A DNA stretch of 64,000 nt from Persicaria tinctoria (lineage: Eukaryota > Streptophyta > Magnoliopsida > Caryophyllales > Polygonaceae): the NCBI GenBank assembly GCA_037127255.1, contig JBANSL010000004.1, positions 88,804,627 to 88,868,626 on the forward strand. Reading direction: 5' to 3'. Each line of letters opens with the position of its first letter. Position 1 is the first letter of the stretch. Both the position numbers and the translations under genes were made by a program. The notes under the pieces were generated by a model. It was not told the origin of the DNA, searched no databases, and was given only the letters and a program-made list of their open reading frames with translations. This document shows positions 1-11,476 of the stretch, piece by piece.

Positions 1-132
1 TTAAATAGATGTACAGTACACTTACATGTTACACACCAGTGGCAGTGCAGCTATAAATGCAATCCCAGCCATTACTCGTATTTAAATCACATCTATAGTT
101 GTGCTCAAAAAAAAAAATCACATCTATAGTTA

Positions 133-372
133 CTACTCCATCCGTTCGGCAAAACTTGTCGTTTACTATTCATGCACGCTTTTTTAGAACGATAAAAACT
201 ATATAAAATATTCATTTTTTTTATAATTTTTTTTAATAAGTTTGTACTTATTAATAATAACTACGAAGATGTTAAAAAAATTATTAAAAAAACTAGATAT
301 TTTATATAGTTTTTATCTCCTAAAAAAGCGTGACTGAATAGTAAAGTGTCAAGTTTTTCCGAACGGAGGTAG
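133..372. repeat. Stowaway-like MITE, family 1
   Basis: Terminal inverted repeats begin CTACTCCATCCGTTCGG on the left and CTACCTCCGTTCGG on the right and are flanked by TA (131-132 and 373-374). The inner arms (a region about CATGCACGCTTTTTTAGA) recur in the copy at 39366-39599. The CTCCCTCCGT-type ends and TA duplication fit Tc1/mariner-derived Stowaway MITEs. Confidence 0.85.
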
Positions 373-1025
373 TATAAGTTTGTGGTTGTCAGTTCTTTTT
401 TTAGGGTTCCAATAGTTATCGGCATCAGTTAGTTTTAGGTAGCTTGTTGTATCGATGAATTAATTTGGGTTTGTTTGGCGATAAATCATTCAGACTTCAT
501 CAAACATGAATTTAGGTTCATTATCAATTCTTCACAAGTAAAACGAATAAGATTCCTAAATACTCCGTAGTTAATACCCTTTAGTATGTGATATATAAAT
601 ATAAAGTTTCATAAGGTGAAATCGATCACTCACCCTAGGCGCCCGATGGAGATTGTGAAATGACCGATGGAGATTGTAAAATGAGGTAAATTATGTTTGA
701 TAATCGCGGTAAAAAGAGGTAAACTGTAATCGCGGAAAAATTTTCAAGAATACTTTTAAAAAATCATAGAAAGTATATTTTACCGAACTGAGATAGAATT
801 ACTATATCAAAACGAGGTTTTTTTTATTATTATTATTAAATAAAGATTCGATATCATACGAGACCGACGAGTCGACGGTCGGAAACCTTTCACATTTATT
901 GCAATCATTCTACCAGCAAAAAGAAAAAGGAAAAGAAAAAAACGTTTTCTCACATCAAATCACATACAAAACTTTATGTCAATAGAGTAACAAGAGTACA
1001 AATCATTACTCCTTAATAAACAATA

Positions 1026-1392
1026 CTCCCTCCGATCCATTATGTATGACGTTTAAGACTTATTTTGTTGATCCAATATATACGACATTTTGTACTTTTC
1101 ATGAACCATTAATTCCTAATTCTTTGTGCTAGTATTAATTGTTGTTCATTACTACTTGAGATTGTATGACTTTTTGGAGGTTTTGGAGTATTTATCCATT
1201 ATCTCAACTAATTTTCATTAATTGAAAGGCTCTTTATCTCCTCTATTGAATTATCCAACTACCCTTTTCTATTTAATGTCAATTAATATTTGGCTGATAC
1301 GAGAGAAATTAATTGATATCTAAGCCCTCTTAATTCCTTTCTTAATTCCTGTGCAATTGTGTAAAACGTCATACATAGTGGATCGGAGGTAG
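1026..1392. repeat. Stowaway-like MITE, 367 bp
   Basis: Left end CTCCCTCCGATCCATTATG and right end (reverse complement) CTACCTCCGATCCACTATG form a TIR of more than 25 bp with few mismatches. TA dinucleotides flank both sides (1024-1025, 1393-1394). No coding capacity. Confidence 0.85.
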
Positions 1393-1927
1393 TAGTACAA
1401 ACATTATTAATTCTGTTTCAGCTTTAAAATCAGGACGAGAAATTCAGGAAAATCAGAGAAATGGTCTTTGATCCTAATAATTTCAAATGTGAAATGTCAC
1501 ACGTTAAGTTATTAATGAGAATCCAATAAAGACAATAGCAATGAGGTGAATTTTTCACCACACTTAGATTGCCAATAACATTTGAGCACATATATCTAAA
1601 CTATTAACATTATTAATTTATGGAGAAAGGCAGATCTAGCTAACACGTTTGACTATATATAAACCTTTTTTCCCCCTTTGTGGTGATTTTTTTTTTTTTT
1701 TTTTGGTAGTGTTTGTGGTGATTTGTTTGTTTCTCTTCCTGTACTTTATTTTTTACTATTAATATATTTTGATCTATTGATTATTTAAATCAATTTTTTT
1801 TTAAATTCATAAACAAAATGGTTTCTCCCTATTATTATAAGAAGTTGTTTATGGAAAAGAAGTATGCGAAAACATCAATTTTGTGCATAATGTGTTTGTG
1901 GTGACTGTTACATATGAAGGCTACTTA

Positions 1928-2219
1928 GGCTATGTTTGGTAAAAGAGTAGTTGATGGGGTAGTTGAAACTGATGAATTATTTGTGTTAAATATAGGGTAA
2001 TAAGTTAGTATGATATTTGGGAAACCTATTTATTAAAATACCTAATGGAAATTTGTGAATAAAAAATCATAAGATCCGAAAAGTTTGAGTGAGTAGCCGA
2101 TGAAAAACTATGATTTAAAAAGCTAACTAAACTAAAATATGATATTTATTTCATTTAAAACTATATAATATCAAAACCACAAGCTCTGAAAAGTTAATTC
2201 TTAAGTACCAAATAGAGCC
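1928..2219. repeat. MITE with GGCTATGTTTGGTA ends
   Basis: Ends GGCTATGTTTGGTA and GGCTCTATTTGGTAC are inverted. The left flank is TTA and the right flank TTG, an imperfect Harbinger-like 3-bp duplication. Related copies lie at 47228-47808 and 49021-49330. Confidence 0.55.
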
Positions 2220-2732
2220 TTGATAAGAATTGTATTTATCCTGATTATGATACATCATTCCTAGATCGAGCAGCCGGAGAAGCGATGGTTAACGCAACAT
2301 ATTATTCCATCCTCGAATTATAATTCTTGTGTTTTTATCCTTTTTTTTTTCCAATGGAATATATATGGTTATGTGTGGTAAAAAGATAAGCTGATTGAAT
2401 AGTCGGAGTACGTTGATGGATAATTTGTGTTAAATATATGTTAATAAATTAGTATGATTTTTGACAAACCTAGTTGATATGTTAATAAGCTATTATCAAT
2501 TGTTTATTATAAAGTTTGGAGAAATCTTAGACACCTTGATTAACCTAATGAAGCTCATCAAGGTCCATATTCTTAATTTTATATATATTGCCTTTTTATT
2601 TTAAGATGTTATTTATAAAGAGGGAATTTGTTGAAAAGCCCTTTAAGCATATTTGGTTAGCTAGATAGGTCCATTAATTGTTTTTTTAGAATGCTTAGCC
2701 CATTAATTGTTTTTTTAGCTTGCTTAGCCCTC

Positions 2733-2774
2733 TTGACCGGTCAACGGTCAACGTTGACCGTTGACCGGTCAACC
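2733..2774. promoter_or_regulatory. W-box (TTGAC) cluster, left arm
   Basis: About six TTGAC/GTCAA pentamers lie in 42 bp, arranged as TTGACCGGTCAA palindromes. TTGAC(C/T) is the core of the W-box bound by WRKY factors (established knowledge). Binding here is inference. Confidence 0.5.
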
Positions 2775-3404
2775 CATTTTGATGCCAACTTTTTTTTTTT
2801 TTTTTTTTATGCCAACTTTTTTTTTTTTTAGTGATGCCATATTTTACCGTTTTGATGCCAACATTTTGTGGTGACAATTTTATATAATTGATGGCATAAG
2901 AGCTTAAAACGTGGAATCAAAATATTGTCACCTTATTGTCACTTTTCTAATGAAATGATTGGATGACTTTTTTTTTAATGCCACTTTTTTAAAACATTGA
3001 TGACATTTTTTGTGATGTCATATTTTACCGTTTTGATGCCAAAATTTTATTACATTTTATTTTCAACCTGATGCCACTTTTCTAATTAAATTATTGGATG
3101 ACACTTTTTTTAAACTTTGATGACATTTTTTGTTTACTCTAATGTCACGTTGACCATTGATGCCATTTTGAAAAATTTGTATCACATTAAAGAAAAAAAT
3201 GTCATCAAAAATACTACTTTGAAAAAATATCATCAAAAATATGGCATCACGGTAAAAAAAAATATTATCAAAAAATCGACATAAAAAAGTGGCATTAAAG
3301 TGAAAATAAAATATAGTAAAATTTTGGCATCAAAACGGTAAAAAGATGGCAACACTAAAAAAAAAAGTTGGCATCAAAAAAAAAAAAGTTGACATCAAAA
3401 TGGG

Positions 3405-3462
3405 TTGGTCAACGGTCAACCGTTGACCGGTCAATGGTCAAACGGTTGACCATTGACCAACC
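3405..3462. promoter_or_regulatory. W-box (TTGAC) cluster, right arm
   Basis: About seven TTGAC/GTCAA pentamers mirror the cluster at 2733-2774. They sit in the opposite arm of the same inverted-repeat element. The two arms are not identical, so the motif density is kept despite divergence. Confidence 0.5.
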
Positions 3463-3907
3463 CACCCTATTGGGAAGGGAGCTAGGGCAAAACTAATTAA
3501 ATTGATTTATGGGCTAGGTGACTAATTGGATATTTAAAAAAAAGTCAATTACCAAAATCCCCCATTTATAAATTAGCCAGAGGCTTTACTAAAAGGAGGA
3601 ATTAAATTAATTCCCCAAGTTTGACCACCATTTTGTAATTTCTCCAACTTGTGTTCTTTTTAATCAGAGAGTGGTTTTAATTTCACTTTATTTAGCATCT
3701 CAAGATAACTCAAGGTTAATTCCATCTTAATTAATTAATTAATTAAAGAACAAATTTAAAAAGATTTTACTCCGTAAGAGTTAAAGATGAGATGCCATGC
3801 AGGCTGCAGCCCATTAATTTGTATAAACTGGGTTTTGAAAAGCCAACTTTTATCTAAAAAAAAAATCACTCCAATTAATTAATTAATTAATTAATTACTG
3901 ATTAGTA

Positions 3908-4142
3908 CTCCCTCCGTTCCATAATACATGTCCTTTTACTTTTCTGCACGTTTTTTAAGGAGCGAAAAACTCTATAAAATATTAATTTTTCAATTAATTT
4001 TTTTATATAATTTGATACTTGTTACTAATAAATATCAAATTATATAAAAAAATTAATTAAAAAAATAATATTTTATAGAGTTTTTCGCTCATTAAAAAAC
4101 GTGCCCAAAACTAAAAGGACATCTATTGTGGAACGGAGGGAG
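3908..4142. repeat. Stowaway-like MITE, 235 bp
   Basis: Ends CTCCCTCCGTTCCATAATA and CTCCCTCCGTTCCACAATAG are inverted and flanked by TA (3906-3907, 4143-4144). The interior is nearly a perfect AT-rich hairpin, with GAGCGAAAAACTCTATAAAA-like arms. Confidence 0.88.
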
Positions 4143-5587
4143 TAATTGCTAAAGGTTCCTGCATGAATGATTGCTTAATTATTGCATGCATGCAACACGT
4201 GGGATTTATTCACTGGGAAGGCTATATGCACTGAACATGTGATATGTGTACTCGATACGAACGGATCTGTTCATGCCAGCATTAAATGTATCTGATATTA
4301 AAAAAATAATAGATGGACCGATTTTAAATGTTTTCAATATAACTAACGAATCATACACTACAAAAAAAATTGCTTTTGCTACCCAACCTAGAAACGGCAA
4401 GAATTTTCCGTCACAAATACAGGGTTTTTGCAACGGCAATAACATATAGGCGTAGCCATCGCTACCTTTTGAGACGGCTAGATATTTGCCGTTGCTAATA
4501 TCTAAAACGCTCAATATTTATCCTTTTAAAACTCATTTTTTGATTGAAACCCTAGGCGTTGCCTATCTCTTCCGCGGTTCCGCCGCTTCTCTCTCTTTCA
4601 CTTTACGTTCCTCCAGATCGATCTACTCGTTCTCTTCTTGCCTTCCTTCAAAAACTCTGCCCCCTTCACATCCATTCTCTTCCTCACCATCAGATCCGCG
4701 GGAGCTTCGTCATCGTCGCGCACCTTACCACCAACATCGCAACTTTCCTCTTCTCCACAAGCCATGCCTGAGACCACATCGACGCCCCATATCCTGTAGG
4801 TTGAAGCCCTCACTTTGCACACTCCTCCTCGCTAAAATGCCGGATCTAGGTTGGGCTTGCACCTCCTCTCCTACAACACCCACTGTCGCCGATTCGATTT
4901 CGTTTTCAGATCGGTTAGTCATTCATCTGCCTCTCTTGTCGATTTCAAAGTCCTTGAAGAGATTCAAGAATCTCAGCCTCCCTCTCTTCTTTATCAGTGC
5001 AATTGTGTTTGAGGTTTGACGCCAACGCCTCGCCTACGTCGAGCCTTACTCATCTCCTTGATGTATAGCCGAGATTTTAGTAAGTTCTCAAAACCCTAAA
5101 ACTCTAAAACGTTCAAGTTTATATTAGTTGGGGATTTTTTGTGTGTTTGATTAATTTAGGTATCCACTCTCAAATTCAACTCATATATGTGAAATTATTT
5201 GATTGATTTAAGCATATGACAAGTTGCTTGTATTAGTTCTCAGAACCCGTGCCTTTCAAGGCTAAAGAGACCAAGTGTGGTAGAGTGATTCATCACTCAG
5301 AACATTCAAAATTGAACCTACAATGGATAAAGGCTAAGGAAATTTGAAGACTTAAATAAATTCCTCTACTGTTAACCTTGTCGAGGTGAGAATTTGTACT
5401 AAGAAACATGATATTTGCTTCTTCTACCATTAATCAGAATGTGATATCTGTTTGTAAGATTGTGAAAATTCATATAAATTGCATCTTAAAAAGAACTTAA
5501 CACATCTTATATTCAATTTTGAACAAGAAAATTTGAATGTTAACTCTTCCGTTAATGAGTATATTTAAGTTGTTTTGGGTTTGATTT

Positions 5588-5990
5588 TTTTAGCAGTGAG
5601 TACTTAAGCATGCCATTACTTTAGTTGGCTGGTTCTCTCTGATATCTTCAAGGTTTCTCACTTGTTAAGCATGCCATTACTTTGATTTCAGACAGACATG
5701 CACTTTTGTAAGGTTTCTCACTTGTTATCAAGATTGTAGACAGACATGCACTTTTGTAAGGTTTCTCACTTGTTAAGCATGCCATTACTTTGATTTCAGT
5801 TTTGCTTGAAGATACTATAAAAATATGTTGCTATCTGACATCATCGAGGTCTCCTCCTTCAAACTTGAATGTTCTCAAACTCTAAGATTTTAGTTTGAGC
5901 AGGGCATTCCTGTTGGAAACAATTAACTTTAGTTGGCTGGTTCTCTCTGACATCTTCAAGGTTTCCTCCTTCAAACTTGTTGATAAAAAG
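5588..5990. repeat. degenerate tandem repeats inside the CACTA element
   Basis: The phrases AAGCATGCCATTACTTTGAT, GACAGACATGCACTTTTGTA and AGGTTTCTCACTTGTTA recur two to three times each in mixed order, and TTAGTTGGCTGGTTCTCTCT appears near both ends. This looks like several overlapping local duplications. Confidence 0.7.
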
Positions 5991-6168
5991 TATTATTTAT
6001 AACTGATGTACTTCCTGCTATAGATACTTGAAAAAAAGTATTATTTTATTTGGTTTAAACTAGTTTGATTTTTACTATAAAAGGAAGCATTAAGCTATTT
6101 CTTTTCTTGGCGCAACAGTGGCCTACCATCTGATCAACCAGTACAGAATATTGAAGGGACAGGAGGAT

Positions 6169-6345
6169 TGGGAGGTCCAAATCACGCATATCAAACTCCA
6201 AGCCAACTGAGCTGCTGATGCTATGGCTAATTTAGCCCATATGAATCCAGACTCTGTTGAATATCTTAATGTTCCTAGTTTTCTTTGTAATGTGTTGAAC
6301 AAAGACCTGGAGCATTTAGCTCTAGATCCTACCATTAATATATAA
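6169..6345 (+). pseudogene. LINE RNase H C-terminal fragment inside the CACTA
   Basis: Translation from 6169 gives WEVQITHIKLQAN, a stop, then AADAMANLA and about 33 more residues to TAA at 6343-6345. This matches the C-terminal 'REANxxADxLA' signature of the RNase H domain ending plant LINE ORF2. The Arg-Glu of the signature is lost and one in-frame TGA is present. An A-run about 20 bp downstream (6369-6378) may be the remains of a LINE tail. It was probably carried inside the CACTA rather than inserted later, but that order is inference. Confidence 0.6.
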
Positions 6346-7836
6346 AGGGCCTTAGCCCACTTCTTGATAAAAAAAAAGATATTTCTTTTCTTCTGTGATG
6401 TCCATAAAATCGTAATCTTACTATATTTGTTAACATTTGGCAGCTTGCTCCCAGCTTTTCTCCCTTCAAGCTCAACTTGCAAGCTTTGGGATTGTAGATC
6501 AGTCCAAAAACAGGTTAGCAAAATAATCATTTTAATTTTCTTGCATGTCATTGACCTTGATCTCATTACTATTGTCAAGTTGTGATAATACACTATATTG
6601 TGTACTTACTCCTTGATCTAATCAAATCAACTAGGCCAGGTTTTTTATGCATAGATTTAAATGATTTAATAGATTAGTTTTACTGGAAATTATTGAATAG
6701 CTAAAATTCTCACTTAGCTCCAAATCCTGGTTCATTTGAATAATAAAAACACATTTTTGCCCTTTTTTTTTCATTATCACTAATCCGCTCCTAATTTCTA
6801 TACTTAAAATAGTTTATCTCCATTTTGATTATTTATTTATTTGTTTATTTCATTTGTTTTTCTTTATAAAAACTTTTTGTTATACACTTTTAGGATAAGC
6901 AACAGGGTTGGTTCTTAATGTTGACATGTTCTACTCGCTATATTCCTATATCCTATATGTTCCACGAGTATGGTAAGGCATTATACAACATGTTTTGGTT
7001 AGTAGTTTTATTCATTAACTAGAAAAATTCAAGACATTGAGTTTAATTACATAGACAATTTGTTATATATATATATACTGGTATATTGTCTTTAAATGTT
7101 TGGTTTCAAACATTCACCACTATAGGATGAGGATTCAATTGGCCGGAGATGCTCTTACTATAAGATGAGGAAGCTAAGAAATTGTTGAAGAAGAACCTGG
7201 ACAGGACTAGCAAGGAGCAGCTGGACAGGTCATTCAGCTTGGTATTCATACCTTTTGTATATGTTCTCAATGAAGTCGAGGATATTACATACCTTTTGTA
7301 TATGTTCTCAATGAAGTCAAGGATTAATCAAATTTTTGGTGTATATAAGTTATGTTAATCGGTTGAATGCAATGTCGATTAAGGTTATTCAGCTTGGTAT
7401 TCATTTATGTTTTTGAATGTTGTTACACCAACCTAGCAAGTGAAAACATACAGATGCTATAGGGGCAGATTGTAGCATTGTTAAAATGTAGCTTTAGCAT
7501 CAGTTAAGTTGCCGTCGCGAAAGGATATTTGGCACATTAATAAAAATGGCGGGATTAATTTGCCACGGTAGTAGTCGTCGCAAAAAATGAAGCCAATTTT
7601 TGGTGGAAAATGGAATATTATTTTGCGACGGCACATGGGGTCGCAAAATTCAGTCGCTAACTCCGCATCCACACAGTCACGGCATTCATCCGTCGCTAAT
7701 CCTCATTTGCTACCCTAGGGCTAGCTACCCCCAATTTGCCGTCACATAGCCGTCGCCAATACGTTTTTGCGACGGTAAATCTACTTTTTGCGACGGTTTT
7801 AAACCGTTTCTAATTCATTTTTTTTTTGTAGTGATA

Positions 7837-8274
7837 GATCCATTAGTGCATGATTGTTCTAAAAACAAGTTGAAATTTTTTAGTTTGCTTAAATTCAATT
7901 TTTAGTTTCAAACTTTTTAAAAAAATAGCCGTTCACTTTTAAAACAAGTTGAAAAACAATACTAAAGGTGAATATTAAGAACTTTAGTTTTAAAAGTCAA
8001 CAGATGGATCGGAGTAGTTTTTTTTTCGACGATTTTGCCATCCTTTTTTTAAATTTTAAACCCTTTTTTTTTAAAAAAATTAACACGGATGGATCAAAGA
8101 TATGCAAATGATGTTATTTCAAATTTTTTTTATTACTTTGAGGCTATGTTGCGTTTTTCTAGCAGAGTAGCAGTGTCTTGCCAGCCCCATGCCAACAACA
8201 ATAAAAAGATATGATGTTATTTCAATTTTTAATTAAATTTACCAAAATTAAACAAATTATATTGTTAGTGTTAT
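7837..8274. other. gene-free AT-rich spacer
   Basis: Nothing recognisable apart from short A/T runs and a phrase repeated loosely at 7858-7990 (AAAACAAGTTGAAA). Confidence 0.6.
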
Positions 8275-8292
8275 TATATATTAGCAATTATG

Positions 8293-9891
8293 AACGTACT
8301 ATCTTCTGAAGGAGAAACGCTCTCTTTGAGAGTTTCTCTAAAACCGCTCGTCGGCCTCGGCCGGGAACCTACATCTTCTTCAGGAGCCCTAAATCTCCTT
8401 TGGGAGCCCTAATCTGGCTTCAACCGTCCTGCCTCGGCTTCGGCCACCTCCACTCGGGCTCCGACCTTCTCCGCGACTCAAGGAGTCACCACACCTTTGG
8501 CTCGGCTCTCCTATCTGATGAAGAACCTTTGTGGGTCTTTTGAGTGTGGGAGTCCGATCTGGCTCCGGCTGTTTAACCCCTGCTCCGGCCGTCTCAACCC
8601 GCCTCCCCGGTCGCCCCGTCCCACCGTGGCGCCACCATACCTCTTTTTCAGGCGAAATCAGTGTACTGCGAAACTCTATTTCCGATTTGCTTCAGTCGGA
8701 ACTTATTAAAATGTCAAATTGGTGTGGGGCTTTTGTTGATTCGGGCTGTTTCTCCCTGTTTCTGCACTTACCTTGCCCAATTTTGTGCGCTATCATCCCA
8801 GATCTCAAACCGGGGTGCGTTGGCTCGTATGATTCTTGGGCGCTCCTGCCAAAATTGCCGGCTTGGCCGGCCTGAACCACGTCGGCGCCGCCGCTGAGGG
8901 CGACCCTTGGGCTCCCTTCTGGTGATCGGGTTTCGGTTTCGTCGGACCCCGATGGCCTTGCGCTGCCCTTAGGGTCTGGTTTTCTCCTCCCCCCGTCGTC
9001 TCGCTTCGTCGACTTGGCTCGCGGGGTGTGGTTGCGGGTGTGCAAGTTCTCCGTTGGGGAGAGACGATCTTCATCGGTTTGTCGCCGTCGGCTGCCGGAG
9101 TGCCTTCCCCTCTGCCTTAGCAGTGGCTCCGACGCCGATCTGAATTTGCTGTACGTTTCTTCCTTGCCCAGCAAGAAGGGGTTGCTTTGGATTTTTGGGC
9201 CCAATTTCATGCTTTGGGCCCAAGGGCCCGTGTTTGCCCTATGGGAAAATAAATATTGGAGGATAGTTTTTGAATGTATAATATTACATACGGAGTATAA
9301 CTTTTTAACTCTGGATTCTTCCAGATTCAATTGTAGAATATCAACGTGTATTATGCAATCCGGATTACTCTTGCGCTCTTTGCCATCTCGCGGTCGTGCT
9401 TCTTTTGTTGAGTTGGTTGGAGTTCTGCTTGTTGGTTTGTGGTTAGTTTCGGTTGAGGAGCAGTTCTGCGGCCCTGGTTGATCGTAGTGATCGTGTTGAT
9501 GGTGTTCGTGGTCTCCGAAGATCCTTCATCTAGGTGAAGGGAACGTCGTGTGATCCACACTTCCCCAGGTGTCGTCTTTGCCCTACGTGGGTTGCTGCTT
9601 TCCGTCTTTCCGGCGGCGAGACATCGTGTCAGCTGTGTTGTCCCATGCGCTCGCTATCCACTTCACCACGTCGGGTCTCCATCTTCTCTTTGCTGTGTCC
9701 GTTTGTTCGCTTAGGGTTTTGGGTTTTCCGGGTTTGTTTCATGTAGTTTCTTTTGTTGTATTAGGTAGTTGGTTTATGTTGTATTTCCTTTACTATGTTG
9801 TATGTTTAGACAGCTTGCCGTCTGCCGACTTTGTCGGCCTCTCGAGGTCCGGGCCTGTCCGGCCTCGAATTATTTCCTTATATAAAAAAAA
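8293..9891 (+). mobile_element. GC-rich non-autonomous retroposon, copy A
   Basis: A GC-rich island of 1.6 kb in AT-rich DNA is bounded by a perfect 18-bp direct repeat TATATATTAGCAATTATG (8275-8292 and 9892-9909). It ends in a short A-rich tail (about 9883-9891). Long variable-length duplications and an A tail indicate insertion by LINE machinery. No RT or other recognised protein is encoded, and the open frames inside show no known domain. The 3' half (about 9357-9880) closely matches 60396-60925 (copy B). The 5' region has CTAAATCTCCTTTGGGAG-like short repeats, also seen in B. It may be a LINE deletion derivative or an unusually long SINE-like element. Confidence 0.75.
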
Positions 9892-9936
9892 TATATATTA
9901 GCAATTATGTTAGGTTTATAGTTAATGTTGTTTTAA

Positions 9937-11040
9937 TGAGTTGAAGGTAAATTCGGTTCTTGTAGATCATTGCGGATAATCAAGACGATTTGAGTAGATC
10001 CAAAAAGGGTAATCTCATGGGTAGACCTGGAAAGGTAATCCCGATGGAGTCGACCAAAAGGCAATCTCCATCGAATTCTTTTAGGCGACAAATTAACTAA
10101 GTGTTTAAGCCCTTTAGAAAAGATATATAAAATGACTTGGATAATGGCAAACGAGTCACTCAAATAAATCGAGTTTTCCTTCAACGTTTATTGCCCCTTA
10201 TATGCCAAAGGGTTGCACTACAATAATGTTGTGGGATAAAACGTTTCCTATACAATAAAAGGGTGGCATGCATCCCATTTCATTATTGCATATATACATA
10301 CCTTGTTTGTGTTGTAAGTGTTTGTTCTTTCGATTGAGAGAGATATCGAAAAAACTCATGCCTTTCCAAGTGGATGGCAAAGGCCCTTTATAGGCAAAAT
10401 GGGGTGGAAGTTTTTGGGTGGTTATGAGTAGTTATTGGTGGTTATGGGTAGTTATGGTGGTTGGACGGTTACCCCCAAATAACTACCCCAACTGCTGGTC
10501 CAATAAAGGCCCAATTAAGGACAAGCTAGCATGACAAAGCTAGCATGGTGGAACTAGGTCACTCATAAAATATAAAATGTGCATGATATTTATACAAATC
10601 TGGGTGTAGCTACCATGCAGCTAAAATGACTAAGTTAAAGCTTCAACGAAGCTAAAACCATAATCAAGCTCAAAATTAGAGCTATGTCATTTTTAGAGTT
10701 CCGAATCTCGGCTAGCTCTCAAATTTTGCACCAAAGCTTTAATGCTTAATATCTTCCTTTACAAATCATGAGATGGTGATTTAACTCACTATAAGTGATC
10801 AAAACTCGATCATAACAATGTTAGATCGAATGCCGAGCATGTCCCTATTGCTCACTTTTATGGAAAGCGTTCGAACAAGCTCAAGACCGACTTTGTTGAT
10901 GTTGATATCATTGCATGGGTCTTTCCTCATGATTTCTTTTCCCCTTAAAATCTTAGAATTACTCAGGGCCGATCACATGGGTCGTGCCTCCTGCACACCC
11001 TAAGCCCGAGTGATGCTCTTAGTAATTCTCACACTTAACA
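9937..11040 (-). mobile_element. possible solo LTR, minus strand
   Basis: Read on the minus strand the segment begins TGTTAAGTGTGAGAATTAC, a typical LTR-like start. It has a TATA box (CTATAAAGGGCC, near 10395) followed by A/C-rich sequence, and ends CCTTCAACTCA. Flanking 5-mers (TTTAA and TTTAT) match only at four of five positions. No internal coding region, PBS or PPT is seen. Both limits are approximate. Confidence 0.35.
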
Positions 11041-11476
11041 TTTATGATTTCAGACAAATGGATAGATGACTTTTCATAAATAACCAACAAATTATATTAC
11101 TAATTTTAAAATTAAGATTAATTATTTTATATTTTCAGGGATATTTATGTTATGTATACACACTAGCTTTTTTTTAAGGAGCAAACACTATCATCTATCA
11201 AATTAAAATATTTGGGCTATTTTATATTTTTCAAGGAGAATATATATAACACATTCATTTCAGGATCTCGAATACATAACACATTCATTTAAGATTAAAA
11301 TGAAGAAATTTAAATTCATGTGAATTTTACTTCTTGGGTTTTTCCGTGATAGAAAATTCAACCAAACACACACATGCACATATAATTTAGTTTTTGGGTT
11401 TTTCAACTGCCAACCAAGCGAGCCTAGTTTTTTTTTAAGTCACCACACCACATCCGTCCTAGTTAATACTCCATAT
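11041..11476. other. gene-free AT-rich spacer
   Basis: No ORF or recognisable repeat; only T/A-rich runs. Confidence 0.6.

Larger units (their letters stand above)
1..2610. other. gene-free AT-rich stretch with MITEs
   Basis: No reading frame here resembles a protein. Besides the MITEs listed separately (133-372, 1026-1392, 1928-2219) it is low-complexity AT-rich DNA with poly-T runs near 1687-1705 and 2340-2350. A second, degraded relative of the 1928-2219 MITE starts near 2365. Confidence 0.7.
2620..3563. mobile_element. MULE-type non-autonomous element with long inverted arms
   Basis: The element is bounded by the 9-bp direct repeat ATTTATAAA (2611-2619 and 3564-3572), the duplication length of Mutator-like elements. 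Its ends GAGGGAATTTGTTG and GGGGGATTTTGGTAATTG begin inverted arms that pair over about 400 bp. The arms contain clustered TTGACC/GGTCAA palindromes, then repeated TGATGCCA (left) or TGGCATCA (right) with poly-T or poly-A. It has no transposase ORF, so it would need transposase supplied in trans. Folded as RNA it would make one long hairpin. Confidence 0.8.
4356..7833. mobile_element. non-autonomous CACTA (En/Spm) element, 3.5 kb
   Basis: The ends CACTACAAAAAAAATTG and TTTTTTTTTGTAGTG are inverted and flanked by the 3-bp duplication ATA (4353-4355, 7834-7836), diagnostic of CACTA transposons. Subterminal regions carry many variants of GCCGTCGC/GCGACGGC and CGGCAA (4393-4500 left, 7505-7805 right), the expected transposase-binding arrays. 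There is no transposase. The interior looks assembled from foreign pieces: a CT-rich, UTR-like block (about 4510-5090), a tandem-repeat block (5588-5990), an RNase H tail (6169-6345), and a short exon-like segment near 7165-7240 that reads as Lys/Glu/Leu-rich helix. Confidence 0.85.

Noticed and set aside
4486..5019. 177-codon plus-strand ORF in the CACTA element
   Set aside because: Pro/Ser/Leu-rich, no domain, and CT-rich composition makes such frames likely; treated as captured non-coding sequence.
8692..9330. 212-codon minus-strand ORF in retroposon A
   Set aside because: GC-rich DNA lowers stop frequency, overlapping frames on both strands are open, and copy B does not keep this frame.
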